The position numbers were made by a program, and so were the translations under genes. Below the pieces are notes generated by a model. The model did no database searches. It was not told the DNA's origin and saw only the letters and a program-made list of their open reading frames with translations. A stretch of DNA of 64,000 bases from DATHTC01 sp963746805 (GTDB taxonomy: Bacteria; Actinomycetota; Thermoleophilia; Gaiellales; Gaiellaceae). Positions 35,901 to 46,462 of this stretch are shown piece by piece. The DNA is taken from NCBI GenBank assembly GCA_963746805.1, contig CAVVCQ010000008.1, positions 310,001-374,000 of the forward strand. The letters run 5' to 3'. How positions within the stretch are numbered: the stretch's first letter is position 1; the number at the start of each line of letters is the position of its first letter.

Positions 35901-37350
35901 CACGAGCGGTCGCACCGGGGCACGGACTCGGGGCAAGCGACGCAGGTCACGCGCAACCTCTTCCGCGGGCTCGTCGCGATCGGACACGACCTTCGACATC
36001 GAGCCCGATCTCGCCGAGCGCTTCACCGTCTCCGACGACGGACGGACGTACCGGTTCACGCTTCGACCCGACGCCCGGTGGAGCGACGGCGCGCCCGTGA
36101 CGGCGGACGATTTCGCGTTCACCTTCGCCCGGATGGCCGAGGACGGCGTGGACCAGCGCATTCTGGCTCGACGGGCTGAGCGCGAGCGCACGTCGACGAG
36201 CGCACGCTCGAGATCCGGCTGCGACGAGCCGCGAAACCACTTCCTGCTACCTGCTCGCCCAGCCGCCGCTCTTCGCCTGGCCGCGGCACGTCTACGAGCG
36301 GGACGGACGTGACTGGCATCGCGCGCTGCCGCTCGTCGGGAACGGCCCATTCGTCCTCACCAGCCGAGACGACGAACCGCCTCGTGCTCGAGGCCGCTCC
36401 GAGCTGGCACGGGCGCTCGCGGAAACGTCGGCGAGGTGACGATCGAGCTCGAGTCCTCGCCGGCGGTCGCCGCCGACCGATGGCGAAGCGGCGACTACGA
36501 CGTCCTCGACGACGTGCTCGCCGCGCGAGGCCGTCGCCGACCACGAGACCGTCGTGCAGCGCTCACCGGGGATGATGACCTGGTATCTCGGCTTCGACGC
36601 CGCGACAGGCGCCGTTCGACGATGCCCGCGTCCGCCGTGCCTTCGCGCACGCGATCGACCGGCACGGCGACGGCCGAGCTGCTACGGGGCAGCCGCGGCC
36701 GAAACGGGCGGACTGCTCCCACCGACGATGCCGGGACACTCGAACCGCGTCGCTCCGAGATTCGACCCGGATCGTGCCCGCGCCCTCCTGAGCGAGGCGG
36801 GCTACGCAGACGGCCGGTGCCCTCGGCGAGATCGTGCTCTTGCGTCTCGAGCCATGTGGGAGGACGCCGGCGTCCGACGTGGCCGCCCAGCTCGCGGCAG
36901 GTCGGCGTTCGAGTTCGACTTCTCAGCGTCGGCCTCCGATCCCGACGGGCTGGCCGCGATCCGCCAGCGCGCCGCCCACGCCTGGCTCTGGGCCTGGAGC
37001 GCCGACCTCCCCGATCCGGGTGGCGGCTCCTTCGAGCCGATCCTCCGCTCGGAACCGTGGCTCTACCGCGACCGAGCGGCTCGAGCGGCTGCTGGCTCGC
37101 GCGGCCTCGCTCCGCGACCAGGACGAGCGCCTGCGCATTTATCGCGAGTTCGAACGCAGCTGGATCGGCGAGCACGCGGCCGTCGTTCCGATCGCGTACG
37201 GGGACCGCCAGTTGTGGCGACGCCCGTGGGTCAACGGGAATGTGGGTGAACGCGATCGCGTGGTCGACGTTCGCCGACGCCGTCGTCAGCCGGCCCGAGG
37301 TTGACGCGGGCGGCGAGGGGTGGATCGGAAAGCGTTCGCAGCTACGGTGA
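32914..37350 (+). pseudogene. Giant BTAD regulator-cyclase-AAA-TPR-SBP5 multidomain gene, heavily frameshifted
   Basis: Corrected, about 1,470 residues. In order: winged-helix SARP/BTAD activator (residues 1-250: YRILGPLHVL, TRERLIDELWGERPPATAVK, YVSQLRKQL); class III adenylate-cyclase domain (SVLVADVAGSTSIAGKLG, ARVAVNTGPVVVPAG); AAA ATPase (LVGREQELTAL, Walker A GEPGIGKS, LVLEDLHWSDEATLSLLDEL); TPR-like helices (AVEYLLKAGDAARAVYAEDE); then a family-5 substrate-binding-protein-like domain (FDIEPDLAERFTVSDDGRTY, FRFHG-type loops, YADGR, WVNGM). The BTAD part is intact, but at least fifteen one-base indels occur from about 33948 onward. The start is CTG 32914, since a TTG at 32941 would cut the first strand. 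Residues remain well conserved between indels. Confidence 0.75.
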
Positions 37351-37354
37351 GACC

Positions 37355-38239
37355 ATGAGCGACCGCGAGCAGGTCGAGGAGCGCGACGAGTACGCCGCCC
37401 GCGACTGGGAGCGCCTCTACGAGTCGACCCTGTCCGAGGACGATCCACGCGGCTACCGGCCGATCAACCCCGAGCCCGCCTGGCGCGTGCTCCTGCGCCG
37501 CCTCTGGGCACCCATCGCGGCGATCGGCTTCGCGCTGTGGAAGTTCAAGTTCGCGCTCGCGGCCGTCTTCAAGCTGAAGCTGTTCACGACCGCCGCGACG
37601 ATGTTCGTCTCGATCGCGGCGTACGCGCTCTTCTGGGGCCTCCCCTTCGCCGCGGGCTTCGTCCTGCTCCTGTTCGTGCACGAGCTCGGCCACGCGCTCG
37701 AGGCGCGGCGGCAGGGGCTGAACGTGAGCGCGCCGATCTTCATCCCGTTCCTCGGCGCCGCGATCCTGCTGAAGGAGCAGCCGCAGGACGTCTGGCGCGA
37801 GTTCAAGGTGGCCGCGGCCGGGCCGATCCTCGGCAGCCTCGGCGCGCTCGCCGTGCTCGGGATCTACGGCCTCACCGACCGCGACTTCTGGCTCGCGCTC
37901 GCGTTCGTCGGCTTCTTCCTCAACCTGTTCAACCTCGCGCCGGTCTGGCAGCTCGACGGCGGCCGGATGATCTCGGCGATCCACCCATACCTCTGGATCC
38001 CGGGCCTCGCCGGCCTCGCCGTGCTGCTCTGGTTCTTCCCGAGCCCGATCCTGATCATCGTCGTCTTCCTCGGCGCGCTGCAGGCATTCGGGTGGTGGCG
38101 CAACCGGGGCGCGCCGGAGAACCAGCGGTATTACGCGATCTCGCGGAGGAAGCGCACGCTCGCCGGGGTGATCTACCTCGGGCTCGTGGTCGCGCTCGGC
38201 GTGCTCACGAGCGTGACGTTCATCGAGCGCGAGCTCTAG
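37355..38239 (+). CDS. Site-2-protease-family M50 membrane metallopeptidase
   Basis: 294 residues with five or six helices. The zinc site HExxH is seen in FVHELGHALEA and the third-ligand motif in NLAPVWQLDGGR, both hallmarks of M50 peptidases that cut within membranes. A polar N-terminal ~50 residues precede the first helix. ATG 37355 follows shortly after the preceding stop. Substrate unknown; no RseP-type PDZ domain is visible. Confidence 0.9.
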   Translation: MSDREQVEERDEYAARDWERLYESTLSEDDPRGYRPINPEPAWRVLLRRLWAPIAAIGFALWKFKFALAAVFKLKLFTTAATMFVSIAAYALFWGLPFAAGFVLLLFVHELGHALEARRQGLNVSAPIFIPFLGAAILLKEQPQDVWREFKVAAAGPILGSLGALAVLGIYGLTDRDFWLALAFVGFFLNLFNLAPVWQLDGGRMISAIHPYLWIPGLAGLAVLLWFFPSPILIIVVFLGALQAFGWWRNRGAPENQRYYAISRRKRTLAGVIYLGLVVALGVLTSVTFIEREL

Positions 38240-38253
38240 GCAGAGCGCTCCTC

Positions 38254-38943
38254 GTGGCGACGCGCGACCGCGAGATCCTCGAGCAGCCGCACGACGGGCG
38301 CTCGCAGTCCCACGTCGACCTCATCGCCGAGGAGTTCCGCGCCGGCTTCGAGGCGGTCGACGCCGTCGCCGCGCCCGCCGTCACCGTCTTCGGCTCCGCC
38401 CGGATCCGCGAGGGCCACCGGTCGTACGCGCAGGCGCGCGTCGTCGGCCGGCTCCTCGGCGAGGCGGGCTTCGCGGTCGTCACCGGTGGCGGGGGCGGCG
38501 TGATGGAGGCGGCCAACCGCGGCTGTCACGAGGGAGGCGGCCAGTCCGTCGGCTTCAACATCGATCTCCCGCACGAGCAGGACCCGAACCCCTACCTCGA
38601 CCTCGTGCACACCTTCAAGCACTTCTACGCGCGCAAGGTGATGCTCGTGAAGGCGTCGGAGGGCTTCGTCCTCTTCCCCGGCGGCTTCGGGACGCTCGAC
38701 GAGATGTTCGAGGCGCTCACCCTGATCCAGACCGACAAGGTGCTGGACTTCCCCGTCGTCCTCTTCGACACCGAGTTCTGGGGCGGGCTGCTCGAGTGGA
38801 TCCGCGATCGCCCGCTCGCCGAGGGGATGATCTCGCCGGAGGACGAGCGACTGCTCTTCCTCACCGACGACCCGGCCGAGGCCGTCGACACGATCGTCGG
38901 CTGGTACGAGCAGCGTCGCAGCCGGGCTACGTCGACGGGATGA
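38254..38943 (+). CDS. LOG-family Rossmann protein (TIGR00730 type)
   Basis: 229 residues. The family motifs GGGGGVMEAANRG and PGGFGTLDE are both present. LOG proteins hydrolyse nucleoside 5'-monophosphates such as cytokinin ribotides to free base and ribose phosphate; here nucleotide phosphoribohydrolase activity is only inferred. A ~55-residue N-terminal extension precedes AVTVFGSARI. GTG start; its end overlaps the convergent VanW gene by 17 bases. Confidence 0.88.
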   Translation: MATRDREILEQPHDGRSQSHVDLIAEEFRAGFEAVDAVAAPAVTVFGSARIREGHRSYAQARVVGRLLGEAGFAVVTGGGGGVMEAANRGCHEGGGQSVGFNIDLPHEQDPNPYLDLVHTFKHFYARKVMLVKASEGFVLFPGGFGTLDEMFEALTLIQTDKVLDFPVVLFDTEFWGGLLEWIRDRPLAEGMISPEDERLLFLTDDPAEAVDTIVGWYEQRRSRATSTG

Positions 38944-40720
38944 CGAAGTAGCTCCCGGGGATCGACGACCCGGGGCCGTAGACCCAGGTGTCGCCGACCG
39001 GGATGTAGTTGCTCGTGACCGCGTCCTCGCGGAGGACGCTGCCGTCGCGTCGCTTCACCGTGCGGGACACCGTCACGTCGAAGCCGGACTGGTGGCTGCC
39101 GCGCTCGACACGCCGCGAGCCGCGTGGGGCGGCCGGGTCGAGCGCGTAGGAGACCGACGGCTGCTTCCAGTTGAGCTTCTCGCCCTCGCGCGACTCGACC
39201 GAGCGGCCCTCGGAGGTGCCGAAGAACGAGAACGTCAGGGTCGAGTCGGTGTACGAGGTCTTGATCAGGATCGCCCGCTCCATGTCGTTCGCGAACTTGA
39301 AGTCGGGGCCGCCCCACGACACGGTGGCGTCACGCCCGGTCGGGTAGTGCGAGATGAAGAAGCTGTGGTTGTGGCGCTCGACGATCGGCAGGCCGAGCTC
39401 CCACGCGTTGTTGAAGAGCGTCGTCGCCGTCTGGCAGACACCGCCGCCGATCGACGGGAGCAGGAGCGAGCCGACGATCATCTGGCCCTCGAGGAAGCCG
39501 CGCTCGGGCGTCCGCGGGCCGACCGACTCGTTGAACGAGAAGGTCTCCCCGGGCGCGACGACCGTCCCGTCGATGTAGTCGGCCATCAGGTGCACGTTGT
39601 GGATCCGGTTCGACGACGACGGGCCCATCTCGGTGGTGAAGCTCGAGATCCGCTCCGTGATCCCCAGGCCGCGCGCCTCGGCCGTGGTGAGGTCGGCCTC
39701 GATCGCAGTGAGCGCGAGCGGTGCCGTGCGGTCGTCGGTCCGGTGGGCCGCGGTCAGGACGGAGACGACCGCGTTGTCCGCGTCGAGCGACGTCCCGGTC
39801 TGCGACGGCGCGATCGAGACGGCGCTCCCGTTCACCACGAACTGCGCGTTGCGGGCGCGCTGCTTGTGCGGCGCTATCGCGGGGTCGAGCACGCGCGCCA
39901 GGCGCTCGCGGTCGAGGAGGACGAGGAGGCGGTCGCCGCGCGGCTCGAAGGCGACGAGGCGGCCGAGGCGCTCCGGCGAGATCGTCCCGACGGTCTCCCC
40001 CTCCCAGCTGACGGCCACGGGCGCCGACACGACGAGCTTCGCCTCCTCCGCGGCTGCGGCCGCGGCGTCGTCCTCGATCGCGGGCCGCGCCGGGACGAAG
40101 GCCACCGGCACCGCCCCCTCGCCCGAGGCGACGCGCGCCTCGATCCCGGCCAGGAGCGAGTCGAGGTCCGCTTCGGTGCCCGTGCGTGCCGGCGACGTCA
40201 CCGGCGTGAGGCCGGCCATCCGCACGGTCGCGTTCACGGGCGGGCGCGCGAACGGCTTCAGCAGCGCGACGAGACGCTCGTCGGCGTTCGGGCGCACGAC
40301 CAGCCTCGGCTCGATCTCGACCCCGTCCGTCAGCGGCGTGAAGAGCGACTCGGCGCGGCCGCCCCACGAGCCGCGGCCCGCGTCCATGGCGGCGTCGACC
40401 GTGGCCTGCCGGTCGAGGAGGAAGAGCTTCGCGGCCGGGATCTCCACGGTGCGGCCGGAGACCTGCAGCGGCACGGGCTCCGCGAGCCGACGCGCGACGA
40501 GAGAGCGGATCGCCGGCCCGAGCTCGGGCTCCGACGTGCCGGCGAGGTCGGTCCCGAGCACGTGGACGCCGGGCATCGCCTCGTTCGCATGCAGCGAGGC
40601 GCGGCTCACGAGCAGGGCGGCGACGAGTCCGAGCAGCAGGACCAGCGCCGCGGCTCCACGGAGCGTGCGGCGAAGGCGGCGCGCTGGGCGCCGCAGGGTG
40701 CTCGCCTCGAGAACGGCCAC
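38927..40720 (-). CDS. VanW-family surface protein with peptidoglycan-binding-like domains
   Basis: 597 residues. An N-terminal basic tail and helix (AAALVLLLGLVAALLVSR) anchor it. Residues ~50-370 contain two YoaR/PG-binding-4-like repeats (GVHVLGTDLAG and later VVNGSAVSIAPSQTGTSLDA). VanW follows (NRIHNVHLMADYIDGTVVAP, GGGVCQTATTLFNNAWELGL, ERHNHSFFISHYPTGRDATV), then a C-terminal G5-like tail. VanW proteins occur in glycopeptide-resistance clusters and generally in Gram-positive walls; the role is unknown. GTG 40720, divergent from selA with 61 bases between. Confidence 0.88.
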   Translation of the reverse strand: MAVLEASTLRRPARRLRRTLRGAAALVLLLGLVAALLVSRASLHANEAMPGVHVLGTDLAGTSEPELGPAIRSLVARRLAEPVPLQVSGRTVEIPAAKLFLLDRQATVDAAMDAGRGSWGGRAESLFTPLTDGVEIEPRLVVRPNADERLVALLKPFARPPVNATVRMAGLTPVTSPARTGTEADLDSLLAGIEARVASGEGAVPVAFVPARPAIEDDAAAAAAEEAKLVVSAPVAVSWEGETVGTISPERLGRLVAFEPRGDRLLVLLDRERLARVLDPAIAPHKQRARNAQFVVNGSAVSIAPSQTGTSLDADNAVVSVLTAAHRTDDRTAPLALTAIEADLTTAEARGLGITERISSFTTEMGPSSSNRIHNVHLMADYIDGTVVAPGETFSFNESVGPRTPERGFLEGQMIVGSLLLPSIGGGVCQTATTLFNNAWELGLPIVERHNHSFFISHYPTGRDATVSWGGPDFKFANDMERAILIKTSYTDSTLTFSFFGTSEGRSVESREGEKLNWKQPSVSYALDPAAPRGSRRVERGSHQSGFDVTVSRTVKRRDGSVLREDAVTSNYIPVGDTWVYGPGSSIPGSYFVIPST

Positions 40721-40781
40721 GGCCGTTGACCATGGTAGGCGGAATTCCGGCTGCCTGAGGGCCTCCTTACACTCTGCGGAC

Positions 40782-42059
40782 ATGCGCCTGCGTGACCTTC
40801 CCTCGGTCGACGAGCTGCTCCGGGACGAACGGCTCGTGGCCGCTCCCAGGCCGCTCGCGGTCGCCGCCGCGCGGGCGGCGCTCACGCGCGCGCGTGAAGA
40901 GATACGGGCGGGCGGCGACCCCGGCGACCTCGTCGCGCGCACGCTGGGCGAGCTCGAGCAGGCCCGCGCGCCGCGCCTGCGCCGCGTCCTGAACGCGACG
41001 GGCGTCGTCGTCCACACGAACCTCGGCCGCGCGCCACTGGCCGAGGCGGCGCTCGAGCGCGTGCTCGAGGTCGGCCGCGGTTACTCGAACCTCGAGTACG
41101 ACCTCGCCGAGGGCACGCGCGGGTCGCGACAGGATCATGTCGCCGACGTGCTTCGCCGGCTCACCGGCGCCGAGAGCGCGCTCGTCGTCAACAACAACGC
41201 CGGGGCGATGCTCCTCGCACTCGCCTCGCTCGCCGAGGGGCGGGAGGTCGTCGTCTCGCGCGGCGAGCTGCTCGAGATCGGCGACGGCTTCCGCATCCCG
41301 GACGTGCTCGCGCGGTCGGGCGCGCGACTCGTCGAGGTCGGGACGACGAACCGCACGCGGGCCGAGGACTACGAGCAGGCAATCGGCGACGCGACGGCGC
41401 TGCTCCTGCGCGTGCACCAGTCGAACTTCCGGGTCGTCGGCTTCGCCGAGCTGCCGCGCGTGGAGGAGCTCGCGGCCGTGGCCCGGCGCCACGACGTGCC
41501 GCTCCTCGACGACCTCGGCTCGGGCGCACTGGCCGACCTCTGGGACGAGCCGGACGCGCGCGACAGCCTGCGTGCCGGGGCCGATCTCGTGTGCTTCTCC
41601 GGCGACAAGCTGCTGGGCGGGCCGCAGTCCGGCATCGTCGTCGGCCGCGCCGATCTCGTCGAGCGGCTGCGGCGGCACCCGCTCCACCGTGCCCTGCGCG
41701 CCGACAAGCTCACGCTCGCGGCGCTCGAGGGGACGCTCGCTCTCTACCTCGACGCCCCTGACGAGATCCCGGTCGTGCGGATGCTGCGCGAGCCGGCGGA
41801 GGAGGTCCGCGCGCGGGCCGAGCGGCTGGCGGGGGCAGTCGGCGGCGAGGTCGAGGAGACGGTGGCACGGGCGGGCGGCGGCGCGCTCCCGCTCGCCGAG
41901 GTGCCGAGCTGGGCGTGTGCGGTGGAGGAGGAGCTGGCGGGCCGTGCTGCGGGCCGCCGAGCCGCCCGTGGTCGCGATCGTGCGCGACGGGCGGACGCTG
42001 CTCGACTGCCGCACGCTCACCGACGCCGAGGCCGACGAGGTCGCCGCGGCGGTCCTCGC

Positions 42060-42069
<10 letters not shown>
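40782..42069 (+). CDS. selA: L-seryl-tRNA(Sec) selenium transferase SelA (frameshifted)
   Basis: PLP enzyme that converts Ser-tRNA(Sec) to Sec-tRNA(Sec) with selenophosphate. About 429 residues: LPSVDELLRDERL at the N-terminus, RVLNATGVVVHTNLGRAPL, SNLEYDLAEGTRGSR, ESALVVNNNAGAM, the PLP-lysine region DLVCFSGDKLLGGPQ, and LYLDAPDEIPVVRML. An indel near 41938 moves the last ~43 codons into another frame; corrected, it ends TDAEADEVAAAVLACR. The stop overlaps selB by ten bases. ATG 40782 is the expected start. Confidence 0.95.
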
Positions 42070-43742
<1,673 letters not shown>

Positions 43743-43745
43743 CTT

Positions 43746-43760
43746 GTGGCTCTGAGCCAC
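43746..43760. repeat. 15-bp palindromic repeat copy 2, just after selB
   Basis: GTGGCTCTGAGCCAC, the reverse complement of copy 1, begins three bases after the selB stop. It could act as a weak hairpin terminator. The rest of the 177-base gap up to 43919 contains a small GGGCGG/CCGCCC hairpin near 43827 and the terminator at 43893; I see no gene. Confidence 0.6.
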
Positions 43761-43892
43761 GAATCATCTTCAGCGTCCGTCAGTGCCCCGGAACGATCGA
43801 ACGGGCGGACGGCCACGAGGCCGAAGGGCGGTTCATCCGCCCGAGAGGCCACACCCAGGCAACTCGAAGCCCTCAGGCAGAAGGAGGGGGCT

Positions 43893-43919
43893 CGTGGGGG
43901 AACCATGGGTTCCCCCACG
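43893..43919 (-). terminator. Strong hairpin terminator of the receiver-domain gene
   Basis: Perfect 12-base-pair stem (CGTGGGGGAACC) with ATG loop, directly abutting the stop of the receiver gene. Confidence 0.8.
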
Positions 43920-44300
43920 CTACGCGAGTTCTACGAGGGCGAGGAGTTCGTCCGCGAGACGCGGCGACCCGAGCTGCTCCTTGCGCAGGAAGCCGATCGC
44001 CCCGGCCTCGCCCGAGCCGATCTCGTCCGCCCGCTCGTTGCGGCCGGTGAGCATGACCACGTGCGCGGTCGGGCAGCGGTCGCGGATCGCGCGCGTCGCC
44101 TCGACGCCGTTCAGCCGCGGCATCTCGATGTCCATCAGCACCAGGTCGGGCGTGAGCTGCTCGGCGAGCTCGACCGCCTCGGCGCCGTCAGCCGCCACGC
44201 CGACCACCTCCATGCGCGGGTCGGCGTCGAGGAGCTCCCGCGCGGTCTCCACGAAGGGGGCAGAGTCGTCGACGAGCAGGACGCGAACGGGCGCCGCCAT
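43920..44300 (-). CDS. Stand-alone response-regulator receiver protein
   Basis: 126 residues of a CheY-like receiver without output domain: VRVLLVDDSAPFVETAREL (acidic pocket), LVLMDIEMPRLNG (phospho-Asp), VVMLTGRN and GFLRKEQL (Lys). ATG start. No kinase is adjacent; the only one in the window is at 8.8 kb. It follows a secreted beta-helix protein gene on the opposite side of a 38-base gap, same strand. Confidence 0.9.
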   Translation of the reverse strand: MAAPVRVLLVDDSAPFVETARELLDADPRMEVVGVAADGAEAVELAEQLTPDLVLMDIEMPRLNGVEATRAIRDRCPTAHVVMLTGRNERADEIGSGEAGAIGFLRKEQLGSPRLADELLALVELA

Positions 44301-44338
44301 CCCCGCATGATCACAAACCCGGCGCGGTCGGACCGCGG

Positions 44339-46162
44339 TTACGGGTAGTCGACGACGAAGACCGGCTGGCCGACGCGGGTCGTGTCGGCCGGGCCGCCCA
44401 CGCCGTTGACCACGTGGTCGATCGTCCCCGCGTCGAGATTGACGGTCATCACGTGGTGGAGTCGCACGTCCGGCGAGACGGGCACCTCGAACCCGTTCTC
44501 GGTATGGATCGTCGGGTCGTTCCGGTTGAACACGTAGACGCCGCCGCCGTCGAGCCGGTGGGCACGCACCCCGTCGCCGACCTTGTACCCCGCCCAGCCC
44601 TCGACGCCGTCGTGCATCCAGTCGGCCTGCGTCGGCGGGTCGTACGGCAGCTCGTTCTGGTAGAGGATCGTCCGGCCGCGCTCGCCGTTCCAGACGGTGT
44701 TGTACTCCTGGAAGTGCTCGACGAAGAGGCCGGTCGCGGTCACGTCGTCACCGTTCACCACGACGCCGTTGCGTCCCACGTTCGTGTTCCAGCGCTCGGT
44801 GTCGGTGAAGCCCTCGACGCCGTGGTCGGCGCGCCACACCCAGGTGTGGTCGATCAGGACGTGGTCGCTGTTGACCTCGAGCGCCACGTCCGCCTTGCCG
44901 ACGTGCGGCCCGCCGACCCGGAAGTACACGTCCGACAGCGTGGTCGGGTTTGCCGAATCGGTCTTCTTCGGGCTCGAGTTGCCGTTCTTCGTGCCGACCC
45001 GCAGGAGCACCGGCGACTCGACGGTGCCCGCGTCGATCGTGACGCCCGCGACGACGACGCCCGGGACGTCGGAGACCGTCAACGGCGTCGCGCCGCCGAC
45101 GGCGGTGAGCGTCGCGTGGCCGAGGCCGAGCACGACCGTGTTCGCACGCTTGACGTCGATGCTCCGGTCGACGTCGTAGACGCCCGGCGTGAGCAGCAGG
45201 TTCTCGCCGCGCGCGAGCCGGCTGTTGATGCGCTGCGCCGAGTCGGCGGGCGTCGCGACGAAGAAGTCGTCGAGCGGGATCGTGCGCCCCGGCGTCGGGC
45301 CGGCTTCCCACGAGATGCCGCGCGTGTTCGTCCGCGCTGCGGGCACGCGCACCTGGTACGCGCCACGGGCGTCGACGAAGAGGAACGGCTTCTCGCGGCT
45401 GACGGGCGTCGTCTCGAACGTCGTGTACGGCGGGCTCGGGAACGTCGCGTCCGACGGCGCGCCCTCGACGCCCGCGAAGACCTGGTTCCAGACGGCGTTC
45501 GACCAGCCGCCGATGCGGCTGTTGCGGATCAGCCACTGCTGCTGCGAGCCGTTGATCACGAACGGGAGGTTCGAGTCGGCGATGAAGCCGCCGCTCGCGA
45601 ACTGCGGCCCGGCGGTGCAGTAGTCCATGAGCGAGAGGTTCCCGCCGCTGACGTCGAGCCGGCGCATCGACACGGCCTGCGAGACCGCCCAGAAGTTCGC
45701 GGACGCGCGGCAACCGTCCTGGCCGGCCGCGTCGATCCGCAGCGACAGGTTCGAGAGCGTGCGCCAGAAGTTGACGAGCGCGACGCAGTTGCTCGTGCCG
45801 CCGCCGTCGAGGCAGCGGTTGTAGACCTCGATCTTGCCGTTGATCGTCACGTCCCGCGGGGACGCGCCCAGGCCCGCGAGCTCGGTGTAGTAGCCCACCT
45901 TCAGCTGCAGCGGCTGCCCGGCGCTGCCGTACACGCCCGGCTCGAACAGGAGCGCATACCGGTTCGTGCTCATCTCCGCGTCGACCTGCTGCGCGTGGAG
46001 CGCGTCGATGGTCGCCTGGATCTGGGCCACCGGCATGCTCGGGTCGAAGACGATCACGTTCGGGCCGAACGGCCCGGCCGTCGGCGCGGCGCTCGCACCT
46101 CCGCCGCCCACGAGCGCGAGCAGCAGCAGCGGCAGAGCCAGAACCAACCTCGACCGGGTCAT
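44339..46162 (-). CDS. Secreted right-handed beta-helix (pectate-lyase-fold) protein
   Basis: 607 residues with a signal peptide (LVLALPLLLLALVGGGGASA). The body shows beta-helix turns: NVIVFDPSMPVAQIQATIDA, LLFEPGVYG, VVLGLGHATLTAVGGATPL, VLIDHTWVWRADHGVEG, GVVVNGDDVTATGLFVEHFQ. These resemble secreted actinobacterial proteins of the pectin-lyase-like superfamily; no lyase catalytic set is recognised. ATG 46162 has AGGGGGG upstream. It lies 66 bases downstream of tRNA-Sec in the same direction, so one transcript is possible. Confidence 0.85.
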   Translation of the reverse strand: MTRSRLVLALPLLLLALVGGGGASAAPTAGPFGPNVIVFDPSMPVAQIQATIDALHAQQVDAEMSTNRYALLFEPGVYGSAGQPLQLKVGYYTELAGLGASPRDVTINGKIEVYNRCLDGGGTSNCVALVNFWRTLSNLSLRIDAAGQDGCRASANFWAVSQAVSMRRLDVSGGNLSLMDYCTAGPQFASGGFIADSNLPFVINGSQQQWLIRNSRIGGWSNAVWNQVFAGVEGAPSDATFPSPPYTTFETTPVSREKPFLFVDARGAYQVRVPAARTNTRGISWEAGPTPGRTIPLDDFFVATPADSAQRINSRLARGENLLLTPGVYDVDRSIDVKRANTVVLGLGHATLTAVGGATPLTVSDVPGVVVAGVTIDAGTVESPVLLRVGTKNGNSSPKKTDSANPTTLSDVYFRVGGPHVGKADVALEVNSDHVLIDHTWVWRADHGVEGFTDTERWNTNVGRNGVVVNGDDVTATGLFVEHFQEYNTVWNGERGRTILYQNELPYDPPTQADWMHDGVEGWAGYKVGDGVRAHRLDGGGVYVFNRNDPTIHTENGFEVPVSPDVRLHHVMTVNLDAGTIDHVVNGVGGPADTTRVGQPVFVVDYP

Positions 46163-46227
46163 GGAGATCCCCCCTGTTGCTCGACGGCGCGCCGCGGCGT
46201 CGTTACCCGATGCGGCGGCAGACGTAA

Positions 46228-46319
46228 CGGAGCGGCCCCGGAGTCGAACCGAGCCAGCCGTGGGTTGCACGACCTCACCGGTTTTGAAGACCGGCTGGGC
46301 CACCGGGCCCTGCCGCTCC
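46228..46319 (-). tRNA. selC: tRNA-Sec (anticodon TCA)
   Basis: 92-nucleotide class II tRNA. The acceptor stem has eight base pairs (GGAGCGGC/GCCGCTCC), the anticodon stem ends CCGGT/ACCGG around loop CTTCAAA with anticodon TCA, and a long variable arm and GGTTCGACTCC T arm follow. These are the identity features of selenocysteine tRNA. CCA is not encoded. It is 2.5 kb from selAB on the opposite strand. Confidence 0.95.
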
Positions 46320-46462
46320 GTCCGCGAGCCTAGCGGCGCCCGAACGGGCTTGAGCATCCCTTCCCGACAGCCGATGCACGCAGTACGGTTCGATTGACCT
46401 TTCGTACCCAGGACCCGGGCTCGCCCGGGGAGAGAGAGGAAGCGACGCCCGGGCGAGCGCCG

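Noticed and set aside
43780..43892. GGCCGAAGG and CCTCAGGCAGAAGGA resemble the core of a glycine riboswitch
   Set aside because: The paired GGAGAG element and the expected helices could not be laid out, and no plus-strand gene follows for 2.5 kb. A covariance-model scan would decide.
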